Assembly (NCBI RefSeq): GCF_019049285.1
Contig: NZ_JAGMUL010000058.1
Coordinates: 62,001-126,000 of the forward strand
Length of the DNA stretch: 64,000 nucleotides
Direction: 5' to 3'
Source of the DNA: Streptomyces sp. AC550_RSS872
Lineage (GTDB): Bacteria; Actinomycetota; Actinomycetes; Streptomycetales; Streptomycetaceae
Position 1 is the first letter of the stretch, and the number at the start of each line of letters is the position of its first letter. Under the pieces are notes generated by a model. That model saw only the letters and a program-made list of their open reading frames with translations. It was not told the origin of the DNA and ran no database searches. Positions 16,001 to 23,916 of the stretch are shown here, one piece after another. Made by a program: the position numbers and the translations under genes.

Positions 16001-18316
16001 TCAGCTCCTGGGACCGGGGTCGGGCAGGGAGGTGGAGGGAGGGGGCGCCCCGTCCGGGGAACCGGGCGCGGGCGGTGCGTCGGTGCGCGGGAGTCGCTGT
16101 CGGATCAGTTCGAGGCTGCGGGCGACGGATCCGACCTCGTCGTGGTAGCGCGGGTAGAGCACCGTTCTGCGGTCCCCGGCGGCCAACGCCTCGGCGCCCT
16201 GCGCGAGTTCACGCAGCGGACGTACGACGACGAGGTACAGCCAGCCGACGCAGAGGGTGCCCGCCGTCAGCCCCAGCAGACCGACGAGCATGATCCGCCG
16301 CTGTGCCTCGTACTCGGGCAGCCCGATCCAGAACACCGGCTTGATGGAGGCGACCTTCCAGCCGAGTGCGCCCGCGACGCCCAGCTTGGCGTTGAACGGT
16401 GCCACCGCGGCGACCGCCGGGTTCCGCCGGCCGAGCAGCAGCTCAGCGGAGCCATTGGTCGTGCCGACTGCCTTCATCTGGGCCCGCAGCCGGCTGTCGG
16501 AGACCCGCCCGAAGGCCACGAACCCCTTGTTGGACGCGATGACCCGATGCGCGGAGTCCACCAGCCACACCGAGCCGAGACCGGGCCGGTTGAGGATGCC
16601 GGTCAGGTACTGGACCTTGAACTCGCCCACGACATAGTGGCGTCCGGCCTTCGCCGGCGCACCCTTGACCGGCTGGGCGGCCACGGCGGCGAGCACCGGT
16701 TCCCTGCCGGAGGTGTTCGTCTGCGTGACCCCGGTCCTGACACGGGCCTTGTCCGGCGTGCGGGGTTCACCACCGGCGCGGGCCAGGATCCTGCCGGTGC
16801 CGTCGACGACGTACAGGGACCGGTAGCGGCCGTGCTGCTCCAGGGAACGGTCGAGGACCTTGCGCGCCTCCTCCGACCGGGAAGCGTCGATCACGGTGGC
16901 GAGACGGGCGAGATCGGCGTATCCGTCGTTGATCCCCCTGCGCATGCGATCCGCCGTCGTCTCGGTGCGTTGCCGCTGGTCGTCGGAGATCACCCGCGGT
17001 ACGACCGCGGCCGCGCGCGGCAGGGTGCTGCCGAGGGTCAGCAGCATCGACGCGGGCCAGGCCAGCAGAGCGAACGCGCAGACCACGAGGACGGTGCGCA
17101 GTCCGAGCCGACGCCGGCCCCTGCCCGTCCCGCGCGGAACACGCCCCTTGGCCGCCGGCTGCGCGACCGTCTCCTGCGACGGCCCGCCCCTGCCACGGAG
17201 TTGAAGGCGCAGTGCCTCCAGCGCGGCGCCGACCCGGGCGGGTTCCCCGAAGCGGGGCACGCGGACCGGAGCCGTGAGGTCACCCGAGCCGAGCCTCTTC
17301 GCTTCGCGATACAACCGCAGCACAGGCCGCTGCACCAGCAGGTGGAGTGCGGCGGTGACCCCGGCCGCGAGAGCCAGGAGCACGGCCGCGGCGAGGAGGG
17401 CGAGACGAAGGTGACCGGTCCCGGCCCCCTGACGCTCGGTCTGCACCGTCGTGACGACCGTCAGTCCGAGTCCGCTGCTCGGACTCTCTTTCGCGGCAGA
17501 CCCTCGGGTTACGACGGCGTACCCGACGGCGGTACGGGTGTTGCCGTCCGCTGCCCTGACGAGACTGCCGCTCGCACCGTCGAAGCCTCCGGCGGCGGCG
17601 GTTTCCGACGGCCCTTTGCTCTGCGCCTCGCGGGCGGCGGTGCCGGCCAGCGCCTTCGCCCCGTCGGTACCGGATCCCGGCCCGGCCGAGGTGAGGGTGG
17701 CCCCGTCACGGTCCACGACGGTGAGCGTGTGCTTCTTGCCGACGGAGATGCCCGGCGGCTTCAGGCTCTGGGAGGCGACGAGCAACTCCTGCCTGCCGCC
17801 TTGCGACAGCGTCGCGAAGGCCAGCAGCCGGGTGACGCCCGAGTCGTCCCGCACCAGTCTCGGTGGCGGGTTCGCCGGCAGTCCCCGAAGGTTCACCTTC
17901 CCGAGCGGTAGGGCCTCGCCCTGCGCGGCGAGCAGCCGACCGGTGGACTGGTCGACGACGGCGGTACCGCGCCACTTGGGGTAGGTCCGGTTGAGGCGGG
18001 TCAGCATTCCGTCCGCCGGTACGGACTTGGCGCCCGCGAAGTCCGCGGCCGCTGTCCGCAGATCGGTGACGCTCTGGTCTACGGCGCCCAGCAGCGCGAC
18101 CGCCCCGTCCTCGGCGATGTGCTGCTGGGAGCTGAGAACGGCCTCGGGGACGCCTCGTTCGGCATCGCTCCCGACCGCGAACACCGTCAGGCCCGCGACG
18201 AGCGCCAACAGAACCGGCAGGGCCGCCAGTGGCGGCCGTACACCTCCCAGCACAGCCATGTCCGCCCGACGCCGAGCCGGGCGCTGCGTGGATATCGGAG
18301 ATCGAGTGGTGGTCAA
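16001..18316 (-). CDS. Membrane protein with two Cache/HAMP modules
   Basis: 771 residues. Two modules repeat: a membrane segment, an extracytoplasmic domain of the double-Cache kind (about 70-310 and 460-650), a second membrane segment and a HAMP-like cytoplasmic helix (QRPVLRLYREAKRLGSGDL and VRPLRELAQGAEALAAGDRR). There is no kinase, cyclase or methyl-accepting domain. The start is TTG 18316, because AAAGGA lies six bases upstream; ATG 18259 is less well placed. Its stop is six bases before pgsB, so it leads the polyglutamate operon. It may sense external conditions and gate polymer synthesis directly. Confidence 0.75.
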   Translation of the reverse strand: MTTTRSPISTQRPARRRADMAVLGGVRPPLAALPVLLALVAGLTVFAVGSDAERGVPEAVLSSQQHIAEDGAVALLGAVDQSVTDLRTAAADFAGAKSVPADGMLTRLNRTYPKWRGTAVVDQSTGRLLAAQGEALPLGKVNLRGLPANPPPRLVRDDSGVTRLLAFATLSQGGRQELLVASQSLKPPGISVGKKHTLTVVDRDGATLTSAGPGSGTDGAKALAGTAAREAQSKGPSETAAAGGFDGASGSLVRAADGNTRTAVGYAVVTRGSAAKESPSSGLGLTVVTTVQTERQGAGTGHLRLALLAAAVLLALAAGVTAALHLLVQRPVLRLYREAKRLGSGDLTAPVRVPRFGEPARVGAALEALRLQLRGRGGPSQETVAQPAAKGRVPRGTGRGRRRLGLRTVLVVCAFALLAWPASMLLTLGSTLPRAAAVVPRVISDDQRQRTETTADRMRRGINDGYADLARLATVIDASRSEEARKVLDRSLEQHGRYRSLYVVDGTGRILARAGGEPRTPDKARVRTGVTQTNTSGREPVLAAVAAQPVKGAPAKAGRHYVVGEFKVQYLTGILNRPGLGSVWLVDSAHRVIASNKGFVAFGRVSDSRLRAQMKAVGTTNGSAELLLGRRNPAVAAVAPFNAKLGVAGALGWKVASIKPVFWIGLPEYEAQRRIMLVGLLGLTAGTLCVGWLYLVVVRPLRELAQGAEALAAGDRRTVLYPRYHDEVGSVARSLELIRQRLPRTDAPPAPGSPDGAPPPSTSLPDPGPRS

Positions 18317-18679
18317 GAAGAATCCTTTCCAGACTCTGCCGATGTCGCGTGGAACACCGAGCAAAAGTGCTCGACCTGCCTGACGATGGAAATACCTGGC
18401 CGGTTTATCGGGGAAGTGTGACGGTGCTCACGGACGGCGATAAAGCGCCGTTTCACGGATCCAGAAAGAGCCACACCACTGCCCTGAACTGCAAGTTCGC
18501 GGGATCGCGAAAGTTGACTCAATGACTGAAACACTCAATGAGAAACACCTGCGAGAATGGTGAAGCCAGCTTCACAGGATGCGAACAAATTGCGATGAGC
18601 CGCCCGTAATCGAGACGGCAATTGCCCGCGCGGATTATTTTGTATTTCTTCTGCCTTGCCCATCCCGCAGTCGGCTGTT
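18317..18679. promoter_or_regulatory. AT-richer promoter region of polyglutamate operon
   Basis: No gene is supported. The region is clearly less GC-rich than its surroundings (for example GATTATTTTGTATTTCTTC near 18632), fitting a promoter region for the leftward operon. ACTCAATGA occurs twice, at 18517-18525 and 18533-18541, 16 bases apart, a candidate binding site for an unknown regulator. Confidence 0.45.
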
Positions 18680-20596
18680 TCACCCCCGCCGATCGGCGGG
18701 GGTGCGGCAGTCGTAGAGGCCGAAGTTGCCCCTGGTGCGCCAGCCGTAGGCCCCGGAGCGGACGCGCTCGCAGTGGGACTTCACCCACGTCGTGGCGGGG
18801 GTGGTGGGTCGCAGGTGGGTGAGCAGCACGTAGCGGAGTTGGTGAGTGGCGATCAGATCGCCGAGCTGCGGGGCGCTGAGGAAGGGGGCCTTCCCGGTGA
18901 ATCCCCCCATGACGAGCACGGGCTGGGCCTGAGCGCGCAGCAGACGTTCCGCGGGGTAGGCGGCCTGGGTCGCGAGCAGGTACTTCTCGCCCTTGCGGTG
19001 CGCGATGAGGTAGTCCAGCAGGGCGGTGTCGCGGGCGCTGGGCCGGTCGAGCTCGGCCCGGCGGAGAGCGGACGGGTCGTGGAGGGCCCGGTGGTGGAAC
19101 TCGCCGACCGGACCGGCCGTCGGGGACGTGGAGGCGCCCGCGTAGCGCGGGTCAAGGGAGGAGACGGCCCAGCCGGCGGGTACGAGCAGAGTGGCCGCGA
19201 TTCCGGCGGCCAGAGAGCCTTGGACCAGGCGCCGGGAGGTGCGTGACGCGCTGGGCCACAGGCCGAACGCCGCGCACACCGCGAAGATCACGGCGAACAC
19301 CAGCAGCCGGGAGGCGAACCAGGTCGGCCGGTCGAGTACGAGCGCCCAGGCCACGGTCAGCGCGATCACCGACGGCAGCCACAGCCGTCTTCGACCGCCC
19401 GCCTCGTACGCGGACCGGAAGAGCGCGAGCCCTCCCCCGCACAGCGCGGCGATCGCCGGTGCGAGCACGGCCGTGTAGTAGACGTGATTGCCGTTGGAGA
19501 CGCTGAACACCACGGCATGGACGGCGAGCCAACCGCCCCAGAGGAGGAAACCCGCACGCAGCGGGTCGGTCCGCGGCTCGCGGGCGCGCCAGATGAGGGC
19601 CATGACGACGGCGAGCACGGCGAGCGGCAGGAACCAGGCGATCTGCGGGCCGACGGTGTGGTTGACGAGCATCCCCCAGCCGGTGTTTCCGGTCATACGG
19701 CTGGCTGCGGTGGCCGGGACGGCACCGAGCGCGGTGCCGTCGTCGCTGAAGCGACTCAGGCCGTTGTAACCGAAGACCATGCTGAAGGGGTTGTTGTTCG
19801 ACGTGGCGTCGACATACGGGCGGTTGTCCGCGGGAGTCACCCACGCGATCAGCGCCCACGAGCAGGAGACGGCCAGCGTGACCGCACCGCTCAGCAGCAG
19901 GCGCAGAGCCCTCCGCAACGGCGGGCTCCCCGCCGCCAGTTGATAGACCACGGCGAAGACCGGCAGTACGAGCCAGGCCTGGAGCATCTTCGTCTGGAAG
20001 GCGAGCCCGACCCAGACGCCACACGTGATCAGCGGGAGCAGCCGCCCGGTTCGCACCGCCTTCTGTAGGGCTCCGGCGGCCGCCACCAGCAGCAGGGTGA
20101 GGGCGGTGTCCGGGATGGTGGCTCTGTTCAGTACCACGGTGACCGGAGTGAAGGTGAGCGTCAGCGCGGCGATCAGTGCGGCGAGCGGCCCGGCCCATGC
20201 CCGTACGATCCGGTGCAGCAGCCATACGGTGAGCACGCCCTCGATCACATGGGGCAGCGCGGCCGCCCACGTGTGCGGCCCGAAGATCCATACGGAGAGG
20301 GCATCGGGCCAGAAGGCGCCGGGCAACTTGTCGAGGGTGATCGATCCGCTCGGGTCGAGACCGCCGAAGAAGAAGGCCCGCCAACTCGTGGCCATCGACC
20401 GTATCGCCGCGCTGTAGTAGGGGTGAATCGCGGCGTGCCCCATGCCCCAGGCGTACAGCAGCGCGGCGACGCCCAGCACCGCAGCCAGCGCCGGGCGTTC
20501 CCAGCGCGCCGGAGCGTCCGGCTGGTCGGCGCGGCGGTGCGATTCCCGGCGGAGGCCATGGGAGCCGGTGGTCCAGGCGGTGGAGATGGTGGCCAT
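18680..20596 (-). CDS. GT39-family membrane glycosyltransferase (ArnT/Pmt-like)
   Basis: 638 residues. About eleven membrane segments follow a short cytoplasmic start, with a soluble C-terminal domain after residue 500. HPYYSAAIRSM and FGGLDPSGSITLDKLPGAFW match the first external loop of the Streptomyces polyprenyl-phosphate sugar transferases, which carry the catalytic acidic residue. Such enzymes move a sugar from a lipid carrier to an external acceptor. ATG 20596 has AAGGACC eight bases upstream. The last codons overlap a perfect 24-base palindrome (18681-18704). It may glycosylate envelope polymers made nearby, but the acceptor is unknown. Confidence 0.85.
   Translation of the reverse strand: MATISTAWTTGSHGLRRESHRRADQPDAPARWERPALAAVLGVAALLYAWGMGHAAIHPYYSAAIRSMATSWRAFFFGGLDPSGSITLDKLPGAFWPDALSVWIFGPHTWAAALPHVIEGVLTVWLLHRIVRAWAGPLAALIAALTLTFTPVTVVLNRATIPDTALTLLLVAAAGALQKAVRTGRLLPLITCGVWVGLAFQTKMLQAWLVLPVFAVVYQLAAGSPPLRRALRLLLSGAVTLAVSCSWALIAWVTPADNRPYVDATSNNNPFSMVFGYNGLSRFSDDGTALGAVPATAASRMTGNTGWGMLVNHTVGPQIAWFLPLAVLAVVMALIWRAREPRTDPLRAGFLLWGGWLAVHAVVFSVSNGNHVYYTAVLAPAIAALCGGGLALFRSAYEAGGRRRLWLPSVIALTVAWALVLDRPTWFASRLLVFAVIFAVCAAFGLWPSASRTSRRLVQGSLAAGIAATLLVPAGWAVSSLDPRYAGASTSPTAGPVGEFHHRALHDPSALRRAELDRPSARDTALLDYLIAHRKGEKYLLATQAAYPAERLLRAQAQPVLVMGGFTGKAPFLSAPQLGDLIATHQLRYVLLTHLRPTTPATTWVKSHCERVRSGAYGWRTRGNFGLYDCRTPADRRG
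18681..18704 (-). terminator. Perfect palindrome at the end of the GT39 gene
   Basis: CACCCCCGCC-GATC-GGCGGGGGTG is perfectly self-complementary. It covers the last codons and stop of the glycosyltransferase gene, so the hairpin would form just as translation ends. Confidence 0.65.
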
Positions 20597-20784
20597 GGCG
20601 AAGGTCCTTGGATCAGTGTGGAGGCGGAACGGCAGGTGAGAGGCGGAAGGCTGCGCGGGAGCCGCGGGCACCGCACGTGCGTGCCGTCCGGCGGTACGCC
20701 GCCCGACAGACCGGCGATGCGCGTCGAGAGGGGGTTCCGGCTTCCAGCTCCCGCACGCCGGAGGCCAACTCACGCTGCCGCTCA

Positions 20785-20814
20785 TCCCCGGAGTGCTGAA
20801 GCACACCGGGGATT
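20785..20814 (-). terminator. Hairpin after second DUF418 gene
   Basis: ATCCCCGG-A-GTGC-TGAA-GCAC-A-CCGGGGAT forms a long stem with one A-A mismatch. It lies between the DUF418 stop (20940) and the GT39 start (20596), so it probably ends the DUF418 transcript. Confidence 0.65.
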
Positions 20815-20939
20815 CGAACACTGAGTGAGCCGCTTGCCGCCCTCAAGGACGACGGCTGACACTCGCCGCCCCCTCAGGGCGGTGATCCCGAGCAGCAGTC
20901 ACTTCTTCGTACGGACTTCCCGGGGTGCCCGCCCGAGGC

Positions 20940-22208
20940 TCATCGGACGCGATTCGCCAGTTTGGTGGCGCTGTTGAGCGAGTACTCCAGCGGTCCGCGT
21001 CGGAAGAAGCGGGACCAGATCGCCGCGAACAGGGTGGCCCCGAGGATGAAGCAGAGCAGCAGCGCGGCGGAGGCGGACTGCGGCGGGGCGGCCGCTTCGC
21101 CGGGCAGGGCGAGGATGACCAGGATGTGGCCGACGTAGAGGGTCAGGGACATGGTGCCGACGGCGATGACCGGAGTTGCCAGTCGGCGCAGCCAGGGCAG
21201 TCGGTCCAGCGCCACCGTCAGGCACAGGAGCGTGGTGATGGCGATCCCGATGCTGCCGATGAGGTCGAACGTGGAACCGGTGTGCGGCTCGGCTGCCAGT
21301 AGCCCCCATGCGTCGGGGCCCCACAGCTCACCACCGACCGGCGTGTCGAAGGATCCCGCTGCCATGCCGGGGTCCTTCAGGGCACCGGGGTCCTTCAGGG
21401 CAGGCATCCCGGCCATGATCTTCTCGGCGCCGCCGGTCAACCGGAGCACCAGCCACGAGACGCCGTATCCGAACGCGACCAGCGCGGGACCGACCACGGC
21501 CAGCCGCCGCCGTACCGCGCCGGAGGTCAGATCCAGTCGACCCAACGCCATGCCGGTGACCACGAATGTCATCCAGGTGATCGCCGGGTAGAGGCCGGTG
21601 AGGAGAAGGTCGAGCACGCCCACGCCGGAGAGTCGCGCGATCGGGTCCCAGAAATCGATGGTGTTCACGATCGACTCGGTGAGCAGTGCCCGGATCACGT
21701 ACGCCAGCTGCGGCGTGACGACCGCGAGCGCGACCGCGATGATCGCGAGCGTCCTGGCCCGCAGGCGCAGCAGGGGCAGGGCCAGCAGGAAGTACACCGC
21801 GTAGAAGTTGAGGATCCCGGCGCCGCCGAAGTTGGTCATCGCCAACGCGCTCCCCAGCACCAGCAGGATCACGGCCCGGATCACGATCCGGGCCCTCGCC
21901 TGCCGGCCGGCCAGTCCGGTCTTCGGCTCAAGGCGACCGGCGATCAGCATCAACGAGAACCCGGCGAGGACAGCGAACAGCGCCGACGCCCGGCCGCTCG
22001 CCAGGCCCAGGAACCAGTCGCCAACGCCGCCGCCTGGCGTGGGTGCGGGGCCGACGTGCACGGTGAACATTCCGAACACGGCCAGTGCACGGGCCAGGTC
22101 CACCCCGACCAGCCGCGCCATCGGCGCGGGGCGTTCCGTCGCCGTGGCGGACTCGGGCGAGGGTAAGGGCCGGGGAGGCGTCTTGTTGGCGCTTTCGATC
22201 TCGGTCAC
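20940..22208 (-). CDS. DUF418-type membrane acyltransferase-like protein, paralogue
   Basis: 422 residues, about ten membrane segments, clearly paralogous to the protein at 7008-8324. Shared blocks include RLVGVDLARALAVFGMF, LAGFSLMLIAGRLEPKTGLA and IWSRFFRRGPLEYSLN. The start is GTG 22208 with AAGG nine bases upstream. The sequence before it resembles that before the first copy (TCCGAAGCC then GGATGG), as well as carrying a GCCGGTCGG box. The two genes are in opposite orientation and bracket the exporter/polyglutamate/GT39 block. Function is unknown. Confidence 0.83.
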   Translation of the reverse strand: MTEIESANKTPPRPLPSPESATATERPAPMARLVGVDLARALAVFGMFTVHVGPAPTPGGGVGDWFLGLASGRASALFAVLAGFSLMLIAGRLEPKTGLAGRQARARIVIRAVILLVLGSALAMTNFGGAGILNFYAVYFLLALPLLRLRARTLAIIAVALAVVTPQLAYVIRALLTESIVNTIDFWDPIARLSGVGVLDLLLTGLYPAITWMTFVVTGMALGRLDLTSGAVRRRLAVVGPALVAFGYGVSWLVLRLTGGAEKIMAGMPALKDPGALKDPGMAAGSFDTPVGGELWGPDAWGLLAAEPHTGSTFDLIGSIGIAITTLLCLTVALDRLPWLRRLATPVIAVGTMSLTLYVGHILVILALPGEAAAPPQSASAALLLCFILGATLFAAIWSRFFRRGPLEYSLNSATKLANRVR

Positions 22209-22574
22209 CGGGGCAACCTTGCCGAGGCGGGGGGCGGTCGACCATCCGCCGGGCTTCGGAAGGTGTCCCGCCGGTCGGCCAACTGTCCCCCTCCGATTGG
22301 CGGGGGTCGGTCTCGGCCGTACACGAACGACTGTGGTCGCCGACCTGGTCGCCGGGACGCCGCGGGTCAGCAGGCTCACCACGCCCCGCGTCCTTCGGCA
22401 CCGCCGCATCGGGACAGAGGTCGGTGAACATCCCCGCCCTCTCGTCGTACTCGCGTCCGTTCCGGGCGCTGTTGCCGGATCTGCCATCGCAACGGCCGCT
22501 CCGGATCAGTCCGGCAGGCGATGCCCGCTGGTCGGTGCGCCGCACGCCGTTTGGTTCAGCCGCTGGTGGTTCGC

Positions 22575-22700
22575 GTGCCCAGAGCGTGCCCGTAAGAACG
22601 GACAACCACGGTCAACACCGGTGCGATCGGGCCCGGCGCAACGGTACCGAAACGACGAATCCGCTCAGGTCAGCGGCCACTCGGTCGCCCAAGCGCCGTC
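22575..22700 (+). repeat. Integrase-arm-like sequence, copy D
   Basis: GTGCCCAGAGCGTGCCCGTA carries the two boxes, then ACGGACAACCACGGTCAACA and GCTCAGGTCAGCGGCCA, ending in CCCAAGCGCCGTC. Box-to-fragment spacing is 126 and 91 bases, one base more than copies B and C. Confidence 0.6.
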
Positions 22701-22746
22701 ACTTCCCAAGCTGAGAGCGCGAGTTCGACTCTCGTCACCCGCTCCA
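22701..22746 (+). repeat. tRNA-Gly(CCC) 3'-half fragment, copy D
   Basis: ACTTCCCAAGC through CGCTCCA, with a T-loop TTCGACT. It is the right-hand end of the 18.6 kb segment that carries the two-component, exporter and polyglutamate genes. Unlike copies A, B, C and G it is not followed by a terminator hairpin. Confidence 0.87.
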
Positions 22747-22929
22747 AAGCAGCAGTTCAATACGCCCTGACGGACACATAGCGACTGTCATGGGCGGGGC
22801 TGCACGCCGAAGTCGGTAAGCAGCAGCTCGGTGCTGGATTTGTGCCGGGTGGGTTGTTTTGCGGCGCGGCCGGAGGCTACAGCGGCGACCGGGAGGTGAT
22901 CTCGCACTCGGCTTATTAGTGTCGGGGGC

Positions 22930-23589
22930 ATGACGACACCCCTTGCCGGCAGTGCCTTCGACTTGCTCCGCCTCGACGCCGTACCCGACCAGGAGGCGCT
23001 GCGCCGGGTCTACGCACTCCCCCACGACGCGGCCGTACGCAAGCAGATGACCGAACTCACCGAACAGACCCAGCGGTTGATCGGGTGTTCATCGCTGGTC
23101 CTGGTCGCCAGCACGGACGCCGAGGGCAACTGTGACGTATCCCCGCGCGGCGGCCCCGCCGGATTCGTCGCCGTCCTGGACTCACGGACGGTGGCGATAC
23201 CGGACGCGACCGGCAACAAGCGTCTGGACACCCTGCAAAACGTCATCGCCACCGGACGGGCCGGGCTGCTGTTCGTCATACCCGGGCGCACCACCACGCT
23301 CAGGGTGAACGGCCGCGCCTGCGTCTCCACCCGCCCGGAGCTGCTGTCCCAGCTGACCGCCGTGGGTAAGCCGCCGGCCAGCGCACTGGTGGTGGGCATC
23401 GAGGAGGTCTACCCGCACTGCCCCAAGTCGCTCCTGCGCAGCGGCGCCTGGAAGCCTGAGCAGTGGCTGCCAGCGGACGCGCAGCCCACCTCGGCCGAGG
23501 TGACACTGGCCCAGCTGCGGATGCCGGAACTGACGATCGCCGACATCGAGCAGACGGAGGCGGATTCGCTGAAATACCGGTACGAGTAG
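22930..23589 (+). CDS. FMN-binding PPOX-type protein (MSMEG_1061-like)
   Basis: 219 residues of the pyridoxamine-phosphate-oxidase-like split-barrel fold. CDVSPRGGPAGFVAV, IPDATGNKRLDTLQN and GLLFVIPGRTTTLRVNGRA are typical of the MSMEG_1061 family of FMN-dependent flavoproteins. VYPHCPKSLLRSGAWKPEQW is the conserved C-terminal block. The protein is cytoplasmic. The reaction of this family is not established. It is the first gene after tRNA fragment D and stands alone in its orientation. Confidence 0.88.
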   Translation: MTTPLAGSAFDLLRLDAVPDQEALRRVYALPHDAAVRKQMTELTEQTQRLIGCSSLVLVASTDAEGNCDVSPRGGPAGFVAVLDSRTVAIPDATGNKRLDTLQNVIATGRAGLLFVIPGRTTTLRVNGRACVSTRPELLSQLTAVGKPPASALVVGIEEVYPHCPKSLLRSGAWKPEQWLPADAQPTSAEVTLAQLRMPELTIADIEQTEADSLKYRYE

Positions 23590-23916
23590 GGGGCCGGCCA
23601 ACGATTGCTGGACGCGGCGGGACGAAGATGAAGCTCGCAGGCCACGTCTAGGGCGCGCGGGCGACTGCGCTCCGCGGCTCGGCCTTGCGGTAGCCGAGGC
23701 GACCGAGCTCCATGTGTTGACATCGGAGTTGGGTTACGGCCCGCGGAGGACGGCGAGGCGTGATCAGCTTGGGACGTGGAGACCATCATCGCCAGCGGTA
23801 TAGCCGTTCTGGGTGAGCCGACGGTGGTGCCTGATGTGCGGGCGTGCCGAGTGGCCGGAGGGCTGACCTGCGTGCGAGGCAGGTCAGCCCTCCGGCCGGT
23901 CGTGGCCCGGGGAAGG
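23590..23916. other. Convergent intergenic region with long hairpin
   Basis: No gene is supported. The region separates two convergent genes and holds the 19-base-pair hairpin at 23853-23897. Confidence 0.5.
23853..23897 (-). terminator. 19-base-pair terminator hairpin of GH43 gene
   Basis: GGCCGGAGGGCTGACCTGC and its exact complement are separated by GTGCGAG. The stem ends 20 bases after the GH43 stop codon and could terminate both convergent genes. Confidence 0.85.

Larger units (their letters stand above)
22209..22929. other. Gene-free stretch with arm and tRNA fragment D
   Basis: Apart from the promoter of the DUF418 gene (22209-22310) and the att-like module described separately, no coding sequence is supported. 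GTGCCC boxes begin at 22575 and GGTCAAC at 22610, 91 bases before the tRNA fragment. Confidence 0.5.

Noticed and set aside
14813..17911. A 1032-codon open frame on the plus strand, antisense to pgsB and the Cache/HAMP gene
   Set aside because: Its composition (Arg/Gly/Gln/His-rich, no domains) and exact overlap with well-supported minus-strand genes mark it as a high-GC shadow frame. The same applies to long frames opposite 9378-11183, 38017-41358 and 47684-49468.
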